This document shows positions 27,000 through 35,458 of a stretch of 64,000 nt of DNA, piece after piece. The number at the start of each line of letters is the position of its first letter. Positions within the stretch are counted from its first letter, which is position 1. The notes under the pieces are model-generated. The model was not told where the DNA came from, did no database searches, and worked only from the letters and a program-made list of their open reading frames with translations. The translations under genes were made by a program, and so were the position numbers. Source of the DNA: Roseivirga sp. 4D4 (GTDB lineage: Bacteria; Bacteroidota; Bacteroidia; Cytophagales; Cyclobacteriaceae); contig NZ_MDGP01000001.1 of the NCBI RefSeq assembly GCF_001747095.1, positions 3,207,001-3,271,000 of the forward strand, in the 5' to 3' direction.

Positions 27000-29990
27000 A
27001 TGAAAAAGTTTTTACTAATCCTACTTGTTATGTCAGTGGGTTTCCAAGGGGCACTACTGGCTCAAACAAAGACCGTTACCGGTACGGTTACAGGGGGCGA
27101 TGACGGCTTAGGCATCCCACGTGTAAACGTAACGGTTAAAGGTACTACTCGAGGTGAGGCGACCAATTTAGATGGTACGTACTCCATTCAAGTAGCTGCC
27201 AACGAAACATTAGTTTTCTCCTTTGTGGGGTATATCTCACAGGAGGTACTAGTGGGTACACAGAGCACTATTAATATAGTGTTACAACCAGACTACGCTG
27301 AGCTAGACGAAATCGTAGTTGTGGGTTATGGATCTCAAGAAAAGAAAGAGATCACAAGTGCTGTAGCCAGCATTAAGCCTGAAGATTTTAACAGCGGTAA
27401 CATTTCAAATCCTACCCAGTTACTTCAAGGTAAAGTTGCAGGTCTATCCATTACAAGACCAGGTGGTGACCCGAACGGTGGCTTTAACATCCGTTTAAGA
27501 GGTATCTCAACTTTCGGTGGTAACCAAGCTCCACTTATTGTATTAGATGGTGTTCCAGGTGCAGACCTTGGAAACGTTGACCCGAATGATATTGCATCTA
27601 TCGATGTATTGAAAGATGGTTCGGCTGCCGCAATCTATGGTGCTAGAGGTTCTTCTGGTGTTATCCTTATTACTACTACTAAAGGTAATACTGGTGAAGG
27701 AGTGACTAATATCTCTGTTAACACTTTTGCAAGTATCGAGCAGAAGACGTTGAACAAAATCAGCGTTCTTGGAAGAGACGAGTTCCTTGCAAGAGGTGGA
27801 ACTGACTTTGGCTCAGATACTGATTGGATTGACGTAATTACTCAGGATGCATTCTCATACGCTACTAACGTAAGTTTGAGCGGTTCTATGGGTGGTACTT
27901 CGTACCGTGCTTCTGTTAACTACAGAAATAATGAAGGTATTGTTAAGGGTTTCAAAAACGAAAGACTTAACACTAGACTTAATGTTACGCACAATGCGAT
28001 CAACGATCGTTTGAGATTAACTGCTAACATTAACATCACTAATGGATCATTTGGTGCTAAAAACAACAACCTGTTTGATTTCGCATTGACTTACAATCCT
28101 ACTGCCCCAATTTTTGATGATGGTACTATTAGCCAGAACAGTTTGGGTGGTTACTTCCAAACGCTTGCTTCTTCTGACTTCTTCAACCCTGAAGCATTAA
28201 GAAGAGAGCAAAACTTCAGCGGTACTAACAAGACCATTCTTGCATCTTTTAGAGGTGAGTTTGATATCACAGACGATTTGACTGTTGCTGTTCAGTATAA
28301 CCAAGATAGATTTACTGGTTTGAACGCTAACTCTTGGAGTAAGTCTGATTTCGACTTTGGAGGACCTTTCGGTGGTGTTGCAGGCAGATCTACTGATGAC
28401 AGATTTACTGAAATCATCACAGGTACTTTGAACTATAACACTCAAATTGCTGAAGGACTTGATGCGAATTTCTTAATTGGTGCTGAGCGTCAGGAAATTT
28501 CAAGCGAAGGTTTTGGTCTTCAGACTCGTCAGTTCCTTTTCGATTCTTTCGGAGCGAATAACTTAGGTGCTGGTGCATTGTCAGCAGGCCCTGGAACTAA
28601 CTACTACTCTTATAAGAATGCTAATGTATTGAATTCAGCATTCTTCAGAGCCAACCTCAATTTCCAAGGTATATATTTCATCTCTGCCAGTGTGCGTTCT
28701 GAGTCTTACTCAGGCTTTGGTGAGAATGAGAAAACAGGTTACTTCCCAGCGGTATCAGCAGGTGCTGAGCTTACTGAAATTGCTGACTTAGGTCCTATTT
28801 CACAATTGAAATTCAGAGTTTCATATGGTATTACGGGAGCACTTCCTCCTTCTGCTGACTTAGCACTTCCAGTATTTAGAAATGGTGGTAGAATTGATTT
28901 GGATGGTGACGCAAATACTACTGATGATCAGTACATTGCTCCAAGACAATCTCAAAATGCTAACCCAACCTTGAAGTGGGAAACCAAAAAGGAATTCAAC
29001 GTTGGATTCGATTTTGCAATCCTTGACGGTAAGATCACTGGTACTACTGATTACTACACAAGAAACATTGAAGACCTTATCTTCAATATTCCTGTGCCAA
29101 TTGGAGCTCCAAACCCATTCGATGATGGAAACTTCAACACTGTAGGTTCTACTTGGGTAAACCTTGCAGATTTAAGATCAGCTGGATTTGAGTTTTCTGC
29201 TGCATACAACGGATTGAAAATTGGCCAAGTTTCTTGGACTCCTTCTTTCAACTTCACTATCTACGACAAAACCACAATTGAGAAATTATCAATTGGTGAT
29301 GGTCTTGGTTTCGAAGAAATCCGTGGTGGTAACTTAGGTTCTCCAGGACAAAACAACACACAGATTATTCTTAATACTGTGGGTGAGACATTAGGTAACT
29401 TCGTAGGTGCTAAATTTATCGGTATCGATGAGAACGGCCAGTATGTTCTAGAAGATGCAAATGGTGTAAGAGGTAATTCTGCTGCAGACTTTGCTCTTGA
29501 CGATTTAGCAGTTATTGGTAACGCGCTTCCTGATGCGGACTTTGGTATCAATAACTCTTTCAGATATAACAACTGGGATTTCAGTTTCTTCTTGAGAGGT
29601 AGTATCGGTCACGACCTATATAACTCGTTCAGAAGTTTCTATGAAAACCAAGATGCTAGTACAAGTGCATGGAATAGTGTTGTAACTGACAAAACTCCTG
29701 TCGTGACTGCGTCACCTACGTTCTCTGATTTATATATCGAGGATGCAACGTTCATCAGACTTGATAACTTGCAGTTAGGATATGCTGTTCCTTCTAACTC
29801 TGATTGGGTTGAGAACATCAATGTGTACTTCGCTGCGCAGAACTTGTTCACAATCACAAACTACACTGGTTTAGATCCTGAGGTAAGATATACTGATGGT
29901 GGTAACCCATTGGTTCCTGGTCTTGAAAGAAGAAACACGTTTATTCCTACGAGAACATTTACACTCGGTGTGAAATTGAATATTAAATAA
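27000..29990 (+). CDS. SusC/RagA family TonB-dependent outer-membrane receptor
   Basis: Outer-membrane barrel of a SusCD glycan-uptake pair; energy comes from TonB. Order of parts: signal peptide (ending GALLAQ, residues 1-21), carboxypeptidase-regulatory-like beta domain (about 22-98, TVTGTVTGG to VGYISQEVLVG), TonB box DEIVVVGYG at 103-111, plug from about 115 (QLLQGKVAGLSITRPGG, LDGVPGADL, IDVLKDGSAAAIYGARGSSG), then a barrel ending TLGVKLNIK. At 996 residues it has the usual length. Codon choice is strongly biased (GGT, GCT, ACT, AGA), unlike the genes further on, a mark of high expression. susD follows after seven bases. The sugar bound cannot be told from the sequence. Confidence 0.96.
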   Translation: MKKFLLILLVMSVGFQGALLAQTKTVTGTVTGGDDGLGIPRVNVTVKGTTRGEATNLDGTYSIQVAANETLVFSFVGYISQEVLVGTQSTINIVLQPDYAELDEIVVVGYGSQEKKEITSAVASIKPEDFNSGNISNPTQLLQGKVAGLSITRPGGDPNGGFNIRLRGISTFGGNQAPLIVLDGVPGADLGNVDPNDIASIDVLKDGSAAAIYGARGSSGVILITTTKGNTGEGVTNISVNTFASIEQKTLNKISVLGRDEFLARGGTDFGSDTDWIDVITQDAFSYATNVSLSGSMGGTSYRASVNYRNNEGIVKGFKNERLNTRLNVTHNAINDRLRLTANINITNGSFGAKNNNLFDFALTYNPTAPIFDDGTISQNSLGGYFQTLASSDFFNPEALRREQNFSGTNKTILASFRGEFDITDDLTVAVQYNQDRFTGLNANSWSKSDFDFGGPFGGVAGRSTDDRFTEIITGTLNYNTQIAEGLDANFLIGAERQEISSEGFGLQTRQFLFDSFGANNLGAGALSAGPGTNYYSYKNANVLNSAFFRANLNFQGIYFISASVRSESYSGFGENEKTGYFPAVSAGAELTEIADLGPISQLKFRVSYGITGALPPSADLALPVFRNGGRIDLDGDANTTDDQYIAPRQSQNANPTLKWETKKEFNVGFDFAILDGKITGTTDYYTRNIEDLIFNIPVPIGAPNPFDDGNFNTVGSTWVNLADLRSAGFEFSAAYNGLKIGQVSWTPSFNFTIYDKTTIEKLSIGDGLGFEEIRGGNLGSPGQNNTQIILNTVGETLGNFVGAKFIGIDENGQYVLEDANGVRGNSAADFALDDLAVIGNALPDADFGINNSFRYNNWDFSFFLRGSIGHDLYNSFRSFYENQDASTSAWNSVVTDKTPVVTASPTFSDLYIEDATFIRLDNLQLGYAVPSNSDWVENINVYFAAQNLFTITNYTGLDPEVRYTDGGNPLVPGLERRNTFIPTRTFTLGVKLNIK

Positions 29991-29997
29991 TTAAGAA

Positions 29998-31488
29998 ATG
30001 ATTAGATATACTAAAACGACAATTCTTGCTGTGGCGCTACTTTTTGTAGCAGCGGCTTGTGAGGAACCGGTGCAGGAAATTTTCGATGGTGTAACTCCAG
30101 AGGAACTCGCAAATAGCACGGAGCCTGCGCTAATTGATGTGTTGAAAGCTTCAGCTTATCAGCGTATCATTGGAACATGGGGAGGTCATAACTCTCTATG
30201 GTCAATGCACGAAGTAGCTTCAGATGAGATGTTAATTGCTCATAAAGGAGCTGACTGGGAAGATGGTGGTCAGTGGTTAAGAATGCACAGACACGAGTAC
30301 AACGAAAACGAGGAATCAATAAACAACGCTTGGGCTTACTGCTACGGAGCAATTGGTGATATCAACCTTTTGATTCAGCAGAACCCTAACGTTACAGCTT
30401 TAGTATCTGAGCTCGTGATACTTCGTTCACTTATTTACCTTTGGTTAATTGATGCCTACGGTAATGTGCCGCTTGTATTAGAGACTGATACTGATCCAAC
30501 GCCTCCAACTCGTACGAGAGCTGATATTTTCACGTTTATTGAAAATTCTGTTCTTGATAACATCGCTAACCTTTCTTCTGAAAACACGAAGACTACACTA
30601 AATGAGTGGTCAGCACGTGCAATCTTAGCGAAGCTTTACTTGAATGCTGAAGTGTATACTGGAAGCGCAAGATGGGCTGACGCTGAAACTCAGATTGACC
30701 TAATCATTAATGGTGGTGTATTCAGTTTAGAGAACAACTTCTTCTCGAACTTCGTGACTAACAACGAAAACTCAAGCGAGAATATCTTGACATTGCCATA
30801 TGATGAGAACAATGCAGGTGGTTTCAATATTGCTCAGATGACTGGTCACTACCAGACTCAGGCAACATTTGATCTTCAAGATTCTCCTTGGAATGGATAC
30901 GCTTCTCTAGAAGAGTTCTACAATGCTTTTGAGACTAATGATGCAAGAAGAAATAGCTTCCTTGCTGGTCCTCAGTTTGCATTAGATGGTAGCCCTTTGA
31001 CAGATGATAACGCTGAAGATGCTGACCCTGATGGTCCTGGACTTAACTTTACGCCAGAAATCAACGAATTAGCTCCTAATTCATTGAGACAAGCTGGTGT
31101 TAGAGTTGCTAAGTTCGAATACAGAGTTGGTGCAACACCTAACTTGAGTAATGACTTCCCAATTTTCAGATACGCTGATATCTTGTTAATGAAAGCAGAA
31201 GTTATGCACAGACAAGGTAATTCAGCTGGTGCTTTGAATTATGTAAACCAAATCAGATCAAGAGCTGGTATTGACCCGCTTACTACTTTAACTGACGACA
31301 TCCTTCTTGCTGAAAGAGGTAGAGAAATGTTTGCTGAAGGTTATAGAAGATCTGACCTAATTAGATTCGGCAAATATAATGACGCTTGGTGGGAGAAAAA
31401 TGCTTCTAACCCATCTGTCAATATCTTCCCGATTCCAAGAATCCAATTGGATGCTAACCCAGATTTACAACAAAACCCTGGATATTAA
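29998..31488 (+). CDS. SusD/RagB family surface glycan-binding lipoprotein
   Basis: Lid and binding partner of the preceding SusC barrel, anchored on the cell surface. A lipobox is present (VAAACEEP, Cys21) with acidic residues right after Cys, the type of signal that sends lipoproteins to the surface in this phylum. The SusD fold shows in helical TPR-like segments: NNAWAYCYGAIGDINLLI, LRSLIYLWLIDAYGNVPLV, LNEWSARAILAKLYLNAEVY and the C-terminal YADILLMKAEVMHRQGN, YVNQIRSRAG, ERGREMFAEGYRRSDLIRFG. At 496 residues it is typical in length. It shares the biased codon use of the upstream susC. A strong terminator starts 27 bases after its stop, so susCD may be transcribed far more than the genes beyond. 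Confidence 0.96.
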   Translation: MIRYTKTTILAVALLFVAAACEEPVQEIFDGVTPEELANSTEPALIDVLKASAYQRIIGTWGGHNSLWSMHEVASDEMLIAHKGADWEDGGQWLRMHRHEYNENEESINNAWAYCYGAIGDINLLIQQNPNVTALVSELVILRSLIYLWLIDAYGNVPLVLETDTDPTPPTRTRADIFTFIENSVLDNIANLSSENTKTTLNEWSARAILAKLYLNAEVYTGSARWADAETQIDLIINGGVFSLENNFFSNFVTNNENSSENILTLPYDENNAGGFNIAQMTGHYQTQATFDLQDSPWNGYASLEEFYNAFETNDARRNSFLAGPQFALDGSPLTDDNAEDADPDGPGLNFTPEINELAPNSLRQAGVRVAKFEYRVGATPNLSNDFPIFRYADILLMKAEVMHRQGNSAGALNYVNQIRSRAGIDPLTTLTDDILLAERGREMFAEGYRRSDLIRFGKYNDAWWEKNASNPSVNIFPIPRIQLDANPDLQQNPGY

Positions 31489-31514
31489 CTAGGATTACTT
31501 TATCATAATCATTG

Positions 31515-31544
31515 AAAAGGCCCCGATTAGTCGGGGCCTTTTTT
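31515..31544 (+). terminator. Strong intrinsic terminator after susD
   Basis: A perfect 12-bp stem (AAAAGGCCCCGA / TCGGGGCCTTTT) with a TTAG loop, running into a T-tract that ends at 31544. The next gene's ATG is only 25 bases downstream, so lipoprotein genes further on may depend on read-through. Confidence 0.9.
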
Positions 31545-31569
31545 GCTCTATATTTCACATCTTTGTAAG

Positions 31570-34500
31570 ATGCCTCATCGGTTAAAGTTCTACTTACTGT
31601 TTTCATTATCCTTAATCACCCTTGGCTGTACGAAGTCGAGAGACAAGGCTCCCCTATTTGAAAAAGTCAGTGCTTCTGAATCAGGAATAGATTTTGAAAA
31701 TCAATTGGAATATGATGAGCAACTGAACGCCTATACTTACAAAAACTTCTACAATGGAGCCGGAGTATCATTAGGCGACATCAACAATGACGGACTAACG
31801 GACATTTATTTCTCTGGCAACCTCGTTGATAATAAGCTCTATCTGAATAAGGGCAACTTTCAATTTGAAGATATCACCGAGTCTGCCGGTGTTTCCTGCA
31901 AAAACGTCTGGTCATCTGGGGTGTCAATGGCCGATGTTAATGGCGATGGCCTACTCGATATTTTCGTATGTAAATCTGGTCCTTTAGAAGGAGAGCATAG
32001 ATACAATCAGCTGTTCATTAATAACGGTGACCTAACCTTTACAGATAAGGCCAAGGAGTATGGCGTTGACGAGATCGGGCTTTCTATTCATGCCGCTTTT
32101 TTTGATTACGACAGAGATGGTGATTTAGACCTTTACCTATTGAATAATAGTACCAGATCTGTCGGTGGGTATGATCTTCGCCAAGGGCAACGAGAAGTAA
32201 GAGACCCAAATGGGGGTAATAAGCTCTACCGAAATGACGGTGAAATTTTCACTGATGTCAGTGAGGAAGCCGGAATCTACGGAAGCGCCATTGGCTTTGG
32301 ACTCGGAGTAACGGTAGCAGATATTAACCAAGACAACTGGCCTGACATTTTTGTTTCGAACGACTTCTTCGAACGTGACTACCTATACCTGAACAATCAG
32401 GATGGAACCTTCACCGAATCTTTAGAACAACTCATTCCTGAAACTAGTATGGGCTCTATGGGTGCGGATATTACCGATCTCAATGATGACGGCTATCCAG
32501 AAATCTATGTCACTGAAATGCTTCCAGCATCTCAGGAAAGAGTCAAGACCAAAACACTTTTTGAGAGTTGGGATAAATACCAAGCCAACGTTAATAGCGG
32601 TTATCATCATCAGTTTACTAGGAATACACTTCAACAGAACCTTGGCATCAACCCAGAAAATAACAAGGAAGTAGTCTTCAGTGAAATAAGTAGGCAGGCA
32701 GGTGTACATGCCACAGATTGGAGCTGGGGAGCCCTGATGTTTGACTATGACAATGATGGTAAGTCGGACATTTTTGTAGCTAATGGTGTAGTCAAAGACC
32801 TTACCGACCAAGACTATATTAACTTTTATGCAAATAACACGCTCCTTTTCGAGCAGTATCGAGCCGATAGTCTAGTCGTAACGAAATTACTAGATGCCAT
32901 ACCTTCTGTACCCCTTCAAAACCACCTCTTTCAAAATCAGGGAGACTTTCAGTTTGAAGACAAAGCTGAGCAAGCAGGCCTGACAGATAAAGCCTTTTCG
33001 AATGGAGCAGCGTATGGAGACCTTGACAATGACGGAGACCTTGATTTAATTGTTAATAATATCAATAGTCCCGCACTCATTTATAGAAACCTCAGTAGCC
33101 AAAACACAGAGAATCATTATCTGCAACTAGGCTTTGAATCTTTGGAAGCTCACCAACTGTTCGGCACGAAAGTCAGTGTTTATTCCGGAGAATTGAAGCT
33201 CACCAAAGAGTTCCATCCTGTCAAAGGATACATGTCTTCAATGGACCATATCCTTCACTTCGGTTTGGGAAGTCTACCTAAGGTTGATCGAATTGCAATC
33301 ACTTGGCCTGATGATTCAGAATCAGAGTTACTCAATGTAGCAGTTGACCAGAAGATTGTGCTCTCCAAAAAGAGGTTGGAAGCTAAACCATCTCATCTCA
33401 GAACCTCTCAAGCTTCTGTGTTCAAGCAAACCCCTATTCAAGGAGAATTTACTCATACAGAAAATCAATTTATCGACTTTGATCGTGATAGACTGCTCTT
33501 TCAGATGAGTTCTAACGAGGGGCCGGCTGTGGCTATTGGCGACATCAATGGTGACAAGCTAGAAGACCTATTCATCGGAGGAGCCAAAGGGTTCTCAGGT
33601 AAAATTCACCTTCAAAAAGTAGATGGATCATTCACTACTACTCTTCTAAATCAGGACCTGCTGTCCGAAGATATTGACGCCTCTTTTATCGACCTGGACA
33701 AGGATGGTGATCTGGATCTGATTGTCGCTAGTGGAGGCTATGAATACGGGGCTCTGGACCCCGTCCTACAAGACAGAATTTACTTAAATGATGGCAAGGC
33801 AAATTTTGAACGGATGCCATGGACCCAATTCCAATCAGTCAGTGAAAGTTCCGCCTTTTTGAAACCCATTGACTTTGATGGCGATGGTGACTTGGACTTA
33901 GTTTCAGGAACGCGAAGCACCCCATTCGCCTATGGCATACCTGGAAGCATCCATCTTTATGAAAATAACAACCAGACCTTTAATGAAGTCAAAGGTGTCA
34001 CCTCTTTTAAAGAAGTAGGAATGATGACAGATGGGGTCGTTTCAGACATTGACGGTGACGGTGATGATGATTTAATAGTTCTTGGAGAATGGATGGGAAT
34101 CAAGGTTTTCAGCAATCACCAGGGTGTATTTGAGGTTGAAGAAATCCCGATTTCCAAAGGTCTATGGCACAGCCTTTCGATTGCGGATATGAATAACGAT
34201 GGGCTTCTTGATATTATCGCGGGTAATCATGGGCTAAATAGTCGATTAAAAGCAGATATTGATCACCCACTGTCAATTTATGTCAACGACTTCGATCAAA
34301 ACGGAAGTATTGAGCAAATTATCACGCAGTTCGAAGGGGAAACCAGTTACCCCATTGTTCTACTTCCGGATTTGGTTAAGCAACTTCCTGGTCTGAGAAA
34401 AAAATATGTCAAACATGAAAGCTATAAGGATCAGACTATCGAAGATATATTTGATCAAGAGACACTAGGCAATTCCTTAAAAAGTCAGGCTAATGAGCTT

Positions 34501-34875
34501 AGAACAAGCATATTCTTCCAAGAACCTAACGGAGGTTTCAGGAAGGTTCCTGTACCCGCAGAGGCCCAATTTTCACAGGTTTTTAGCATTCTTCCAGAGG
34601 ATGTTAATGATGACGGTCTAATTGACCTGATCATAGGAGGTAATCAAACACGAATGAAGCCTGAAATGGGTATCAATAATGGTTCATATGGCTTAACTTT
34701 ACTCAATCTTGGTAATGAAGATTTCAAGGCACTAAAACCCTCAGAATCTGGTATTCTGGTCCGAAATGATACGCGCCAAATCAAGAAAATCGAGATAAGA
34801 GGTGAAGGTGTTTTTCTTTTTGTGAGAAGTAATGAAAGTAGCCTTGCCTACAAAAAAGTAATAAATGAAGAGTAG
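31570..34875 (+). CDS. Large FG-GAP/VCBS-repeat lipoprotein with ASPIC/UnbV domain (paralogue 1)
   Basis: Surface or periplasmic lipoprotein; the biochemical role of this family is not established. Lipobox LITLGC gives Cys20. I count seven calcium-binding FG-GAP/VCBS loops of the DxNxDGxxD type before an ASPIC/UnbV domain (about residues 513-593, ending ITWPDDSESELL) and seven after it: two presumptive seven-bladed propellers around a linker domain. Examples are GDINNDGLTDIYFSGN, FDYDRDGDLDLYLLNN and IDFDGDGDLDLVSGTR. The C-terminal set includes the degenerate NDFDQNGSIEQI. ATG 31570 is chosen because a TTG at 31543 would start inside the terminator and put nine residues before the signal peptide. 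It is the first of three paralogues in tandem and overlaps the next gene by 11 bases. Confidence 0.88.
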   Translation: MPHRLKFYLLFSLSLITLGCTKSRDKAPLFEKVSASESGIDFENQLEYDEQLNAYTYKNFYNGAGVSLGDINNDGLTDIYFSGNLVDNKLYLNKGNFQFEDITESAGVSCKNVWSSGVSMADVNGDGLLDIFVCKSGPLEGEHRYNQLFINNGDLTFTDKAKEYGVDEIGLSIHAAFFDYDRDGDLDLYLLNNSTRSVGGYDLRQGQREVRDPNGGNKLYRNDGEIFTDVSEEAGIYGSAIGFGLGVTVADINQDNWPDIFVSNDFFERDYLYLNNQDGTFTESLEQLIPETSMGSMGADITDLNDDGYPEIYVTEMLPASQERVKTKTLFESWDKYQANVNSGYHHQFTRNTLQQNLGINPENNKEVVFSEISRQAGVHATDWSWGALMFDYDNDGKSDIFVANGVVKDLTDQDYINFYANNTLLFEQYRADSLVVTKLLDAIPSVPLQNHLFQNQGDFQFEDKAEQAGLTDKAFSNGAAYGDLDNDGDLDLIVNNINSPALIYRNLSSQNTENHYLQLGFESLEAHQLFGTKVSVYSGELKLTKEFHPVKGYMSSMDHILHFGLGSLPKVDRIAITWPDDSESELLNVAVDQKIVLSKKRLEAKPSHLRTSQASVFKQTPIQGEFTHTENQFIDFDRDRLLFQMSSNEGPAVAIGDINGDKLEDLFIGGAKGFSGKIHLQKVDGSFTTTLLNQDLLSEDIDASFIDLDKDGDLDLIVASGGYEYGALDPVLQDRIYLNDGKANFERMPWTQFQSVSESSAFLKPIDFDGDGDLDLVSGTRSTPFAYGIPGSIHLYENNNQTFNEVKGVTSFKEVGMMTDGVVSDIDGDGDDDLIVLGEWMGIKVFSNHQGVFEVEEIPISKGLWHSLSIADMNNDGLLDIIAGNHGLNSRLKADIDHPLSIYVNDFDQNGSIEQIITQFEGETSYPIVLLPDLVKQLPGLRKKYVKHESYKDQTIEDIFDQETLGNSLKSQANELRTSIFFQEPNGGFRKVPVPAEAQFSQVFSILPEDVNDDGLIDLIIGGNQTRMKPEMGINNGSYGLTLLNLGNEDFKALKPSESGILVRNDTRQIKKIEIRGEGVFLFVRSNESSLAYKKVINEE

Positions 34876-35449
34876 ATCGATAATTGTCAGCTTAATGATG
34901 CTAATGCTGGTAGGTCTGTACACTAGCTGCACCAAAAAATCGGAGTATCAAAAACTAGTGGAAACGGAGTTAAGCACAAACGTACGTCAAGATAGCCTCT
35001 ATCTAGGTATCAGTCTTCAAATGGAGTCCAAGGAGTTCTTTGTTCACTGCTGGGAAATGAATAAAAAGGGCCTACTCACCAATGGGGTAGGGAACCAAAT
35101 TAAGTATGATGTTAGCGAGTACTTTAAAGAAAGTACATCCATGCACTTCTATCCCAAGTTCGCAGATGGAAGAATCTACGAAATGCCCGTAGAGTTTAAG
35201 TATAACAACTGGTCCCTTTGGAACGAAGACCTTTCTGTTGAGAACTTGATGGAAGAGGTTATTGATGTATTGGAATCATGGTACGGAGAAGGTTTTATCA
35301 AGATGGTAAGTGATGATGGTTCTAAGACAGTTTGGGTAAAAGTGGACGGCAACAGGCGCATAAGGGTATATAGACAGAGTATATCCTCTGTAGCCGTGGT
35401 TTTTACGGACTTGGTTAAAATGAATGAGATCAATAGCGAAAAGTCCTAA
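34865..35449 (+). CDS. Small hypothetical lipoprotein between VCBS paralogues
   Basis: Function not recognised. The 194-residue protein has a lipoprotein signal (VGLYTSC, Cys22) and a single small mature domain with alternating strands and helices: SLYLGISLQMESKEFFVHCWEM, MHFYPKFADGRIYEMPVEF, VENLMEEVIDVLESWYGEGF and KTVWVKVDGNRRIRVYRQ. A repeated YxxK/R pattern and one mature-part Cys are the only notable residues. The start overlaps the end of the first VCBS gene by 11 bases and the next VCBS gene starts nine bases after its stop, so it is almost certainly translated with them and is likely a partner. Confidence 0.75.
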   Translation: MKSRSIIVSLMMLMLVGLYTSCTKKSEYQKLVETELSTNVRQDSLYLGISLQMESKEFFVHCWEMNKKGLLTNGVGNQIKYDVSEYFKESTSMHFYPKFADGRIYEMPVEFKYNNWSLWNEDLSVENLMEEVIDVLESWYGEGFIKMVSDDGSKTVWVKVDGNRRIRVYRQSISSVAVVFTDLVKMNEINSEKS

Positions 35450-35458
35450 AACTGATTT

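Noticed and set aside
31543..31569. TTG start for the first VCBS lipoprotein
   Set aside because: It lies in the terminator T-tract and would place nine residues before the signal peptide; ATG 31570 gives a clean lipoprotein signal.
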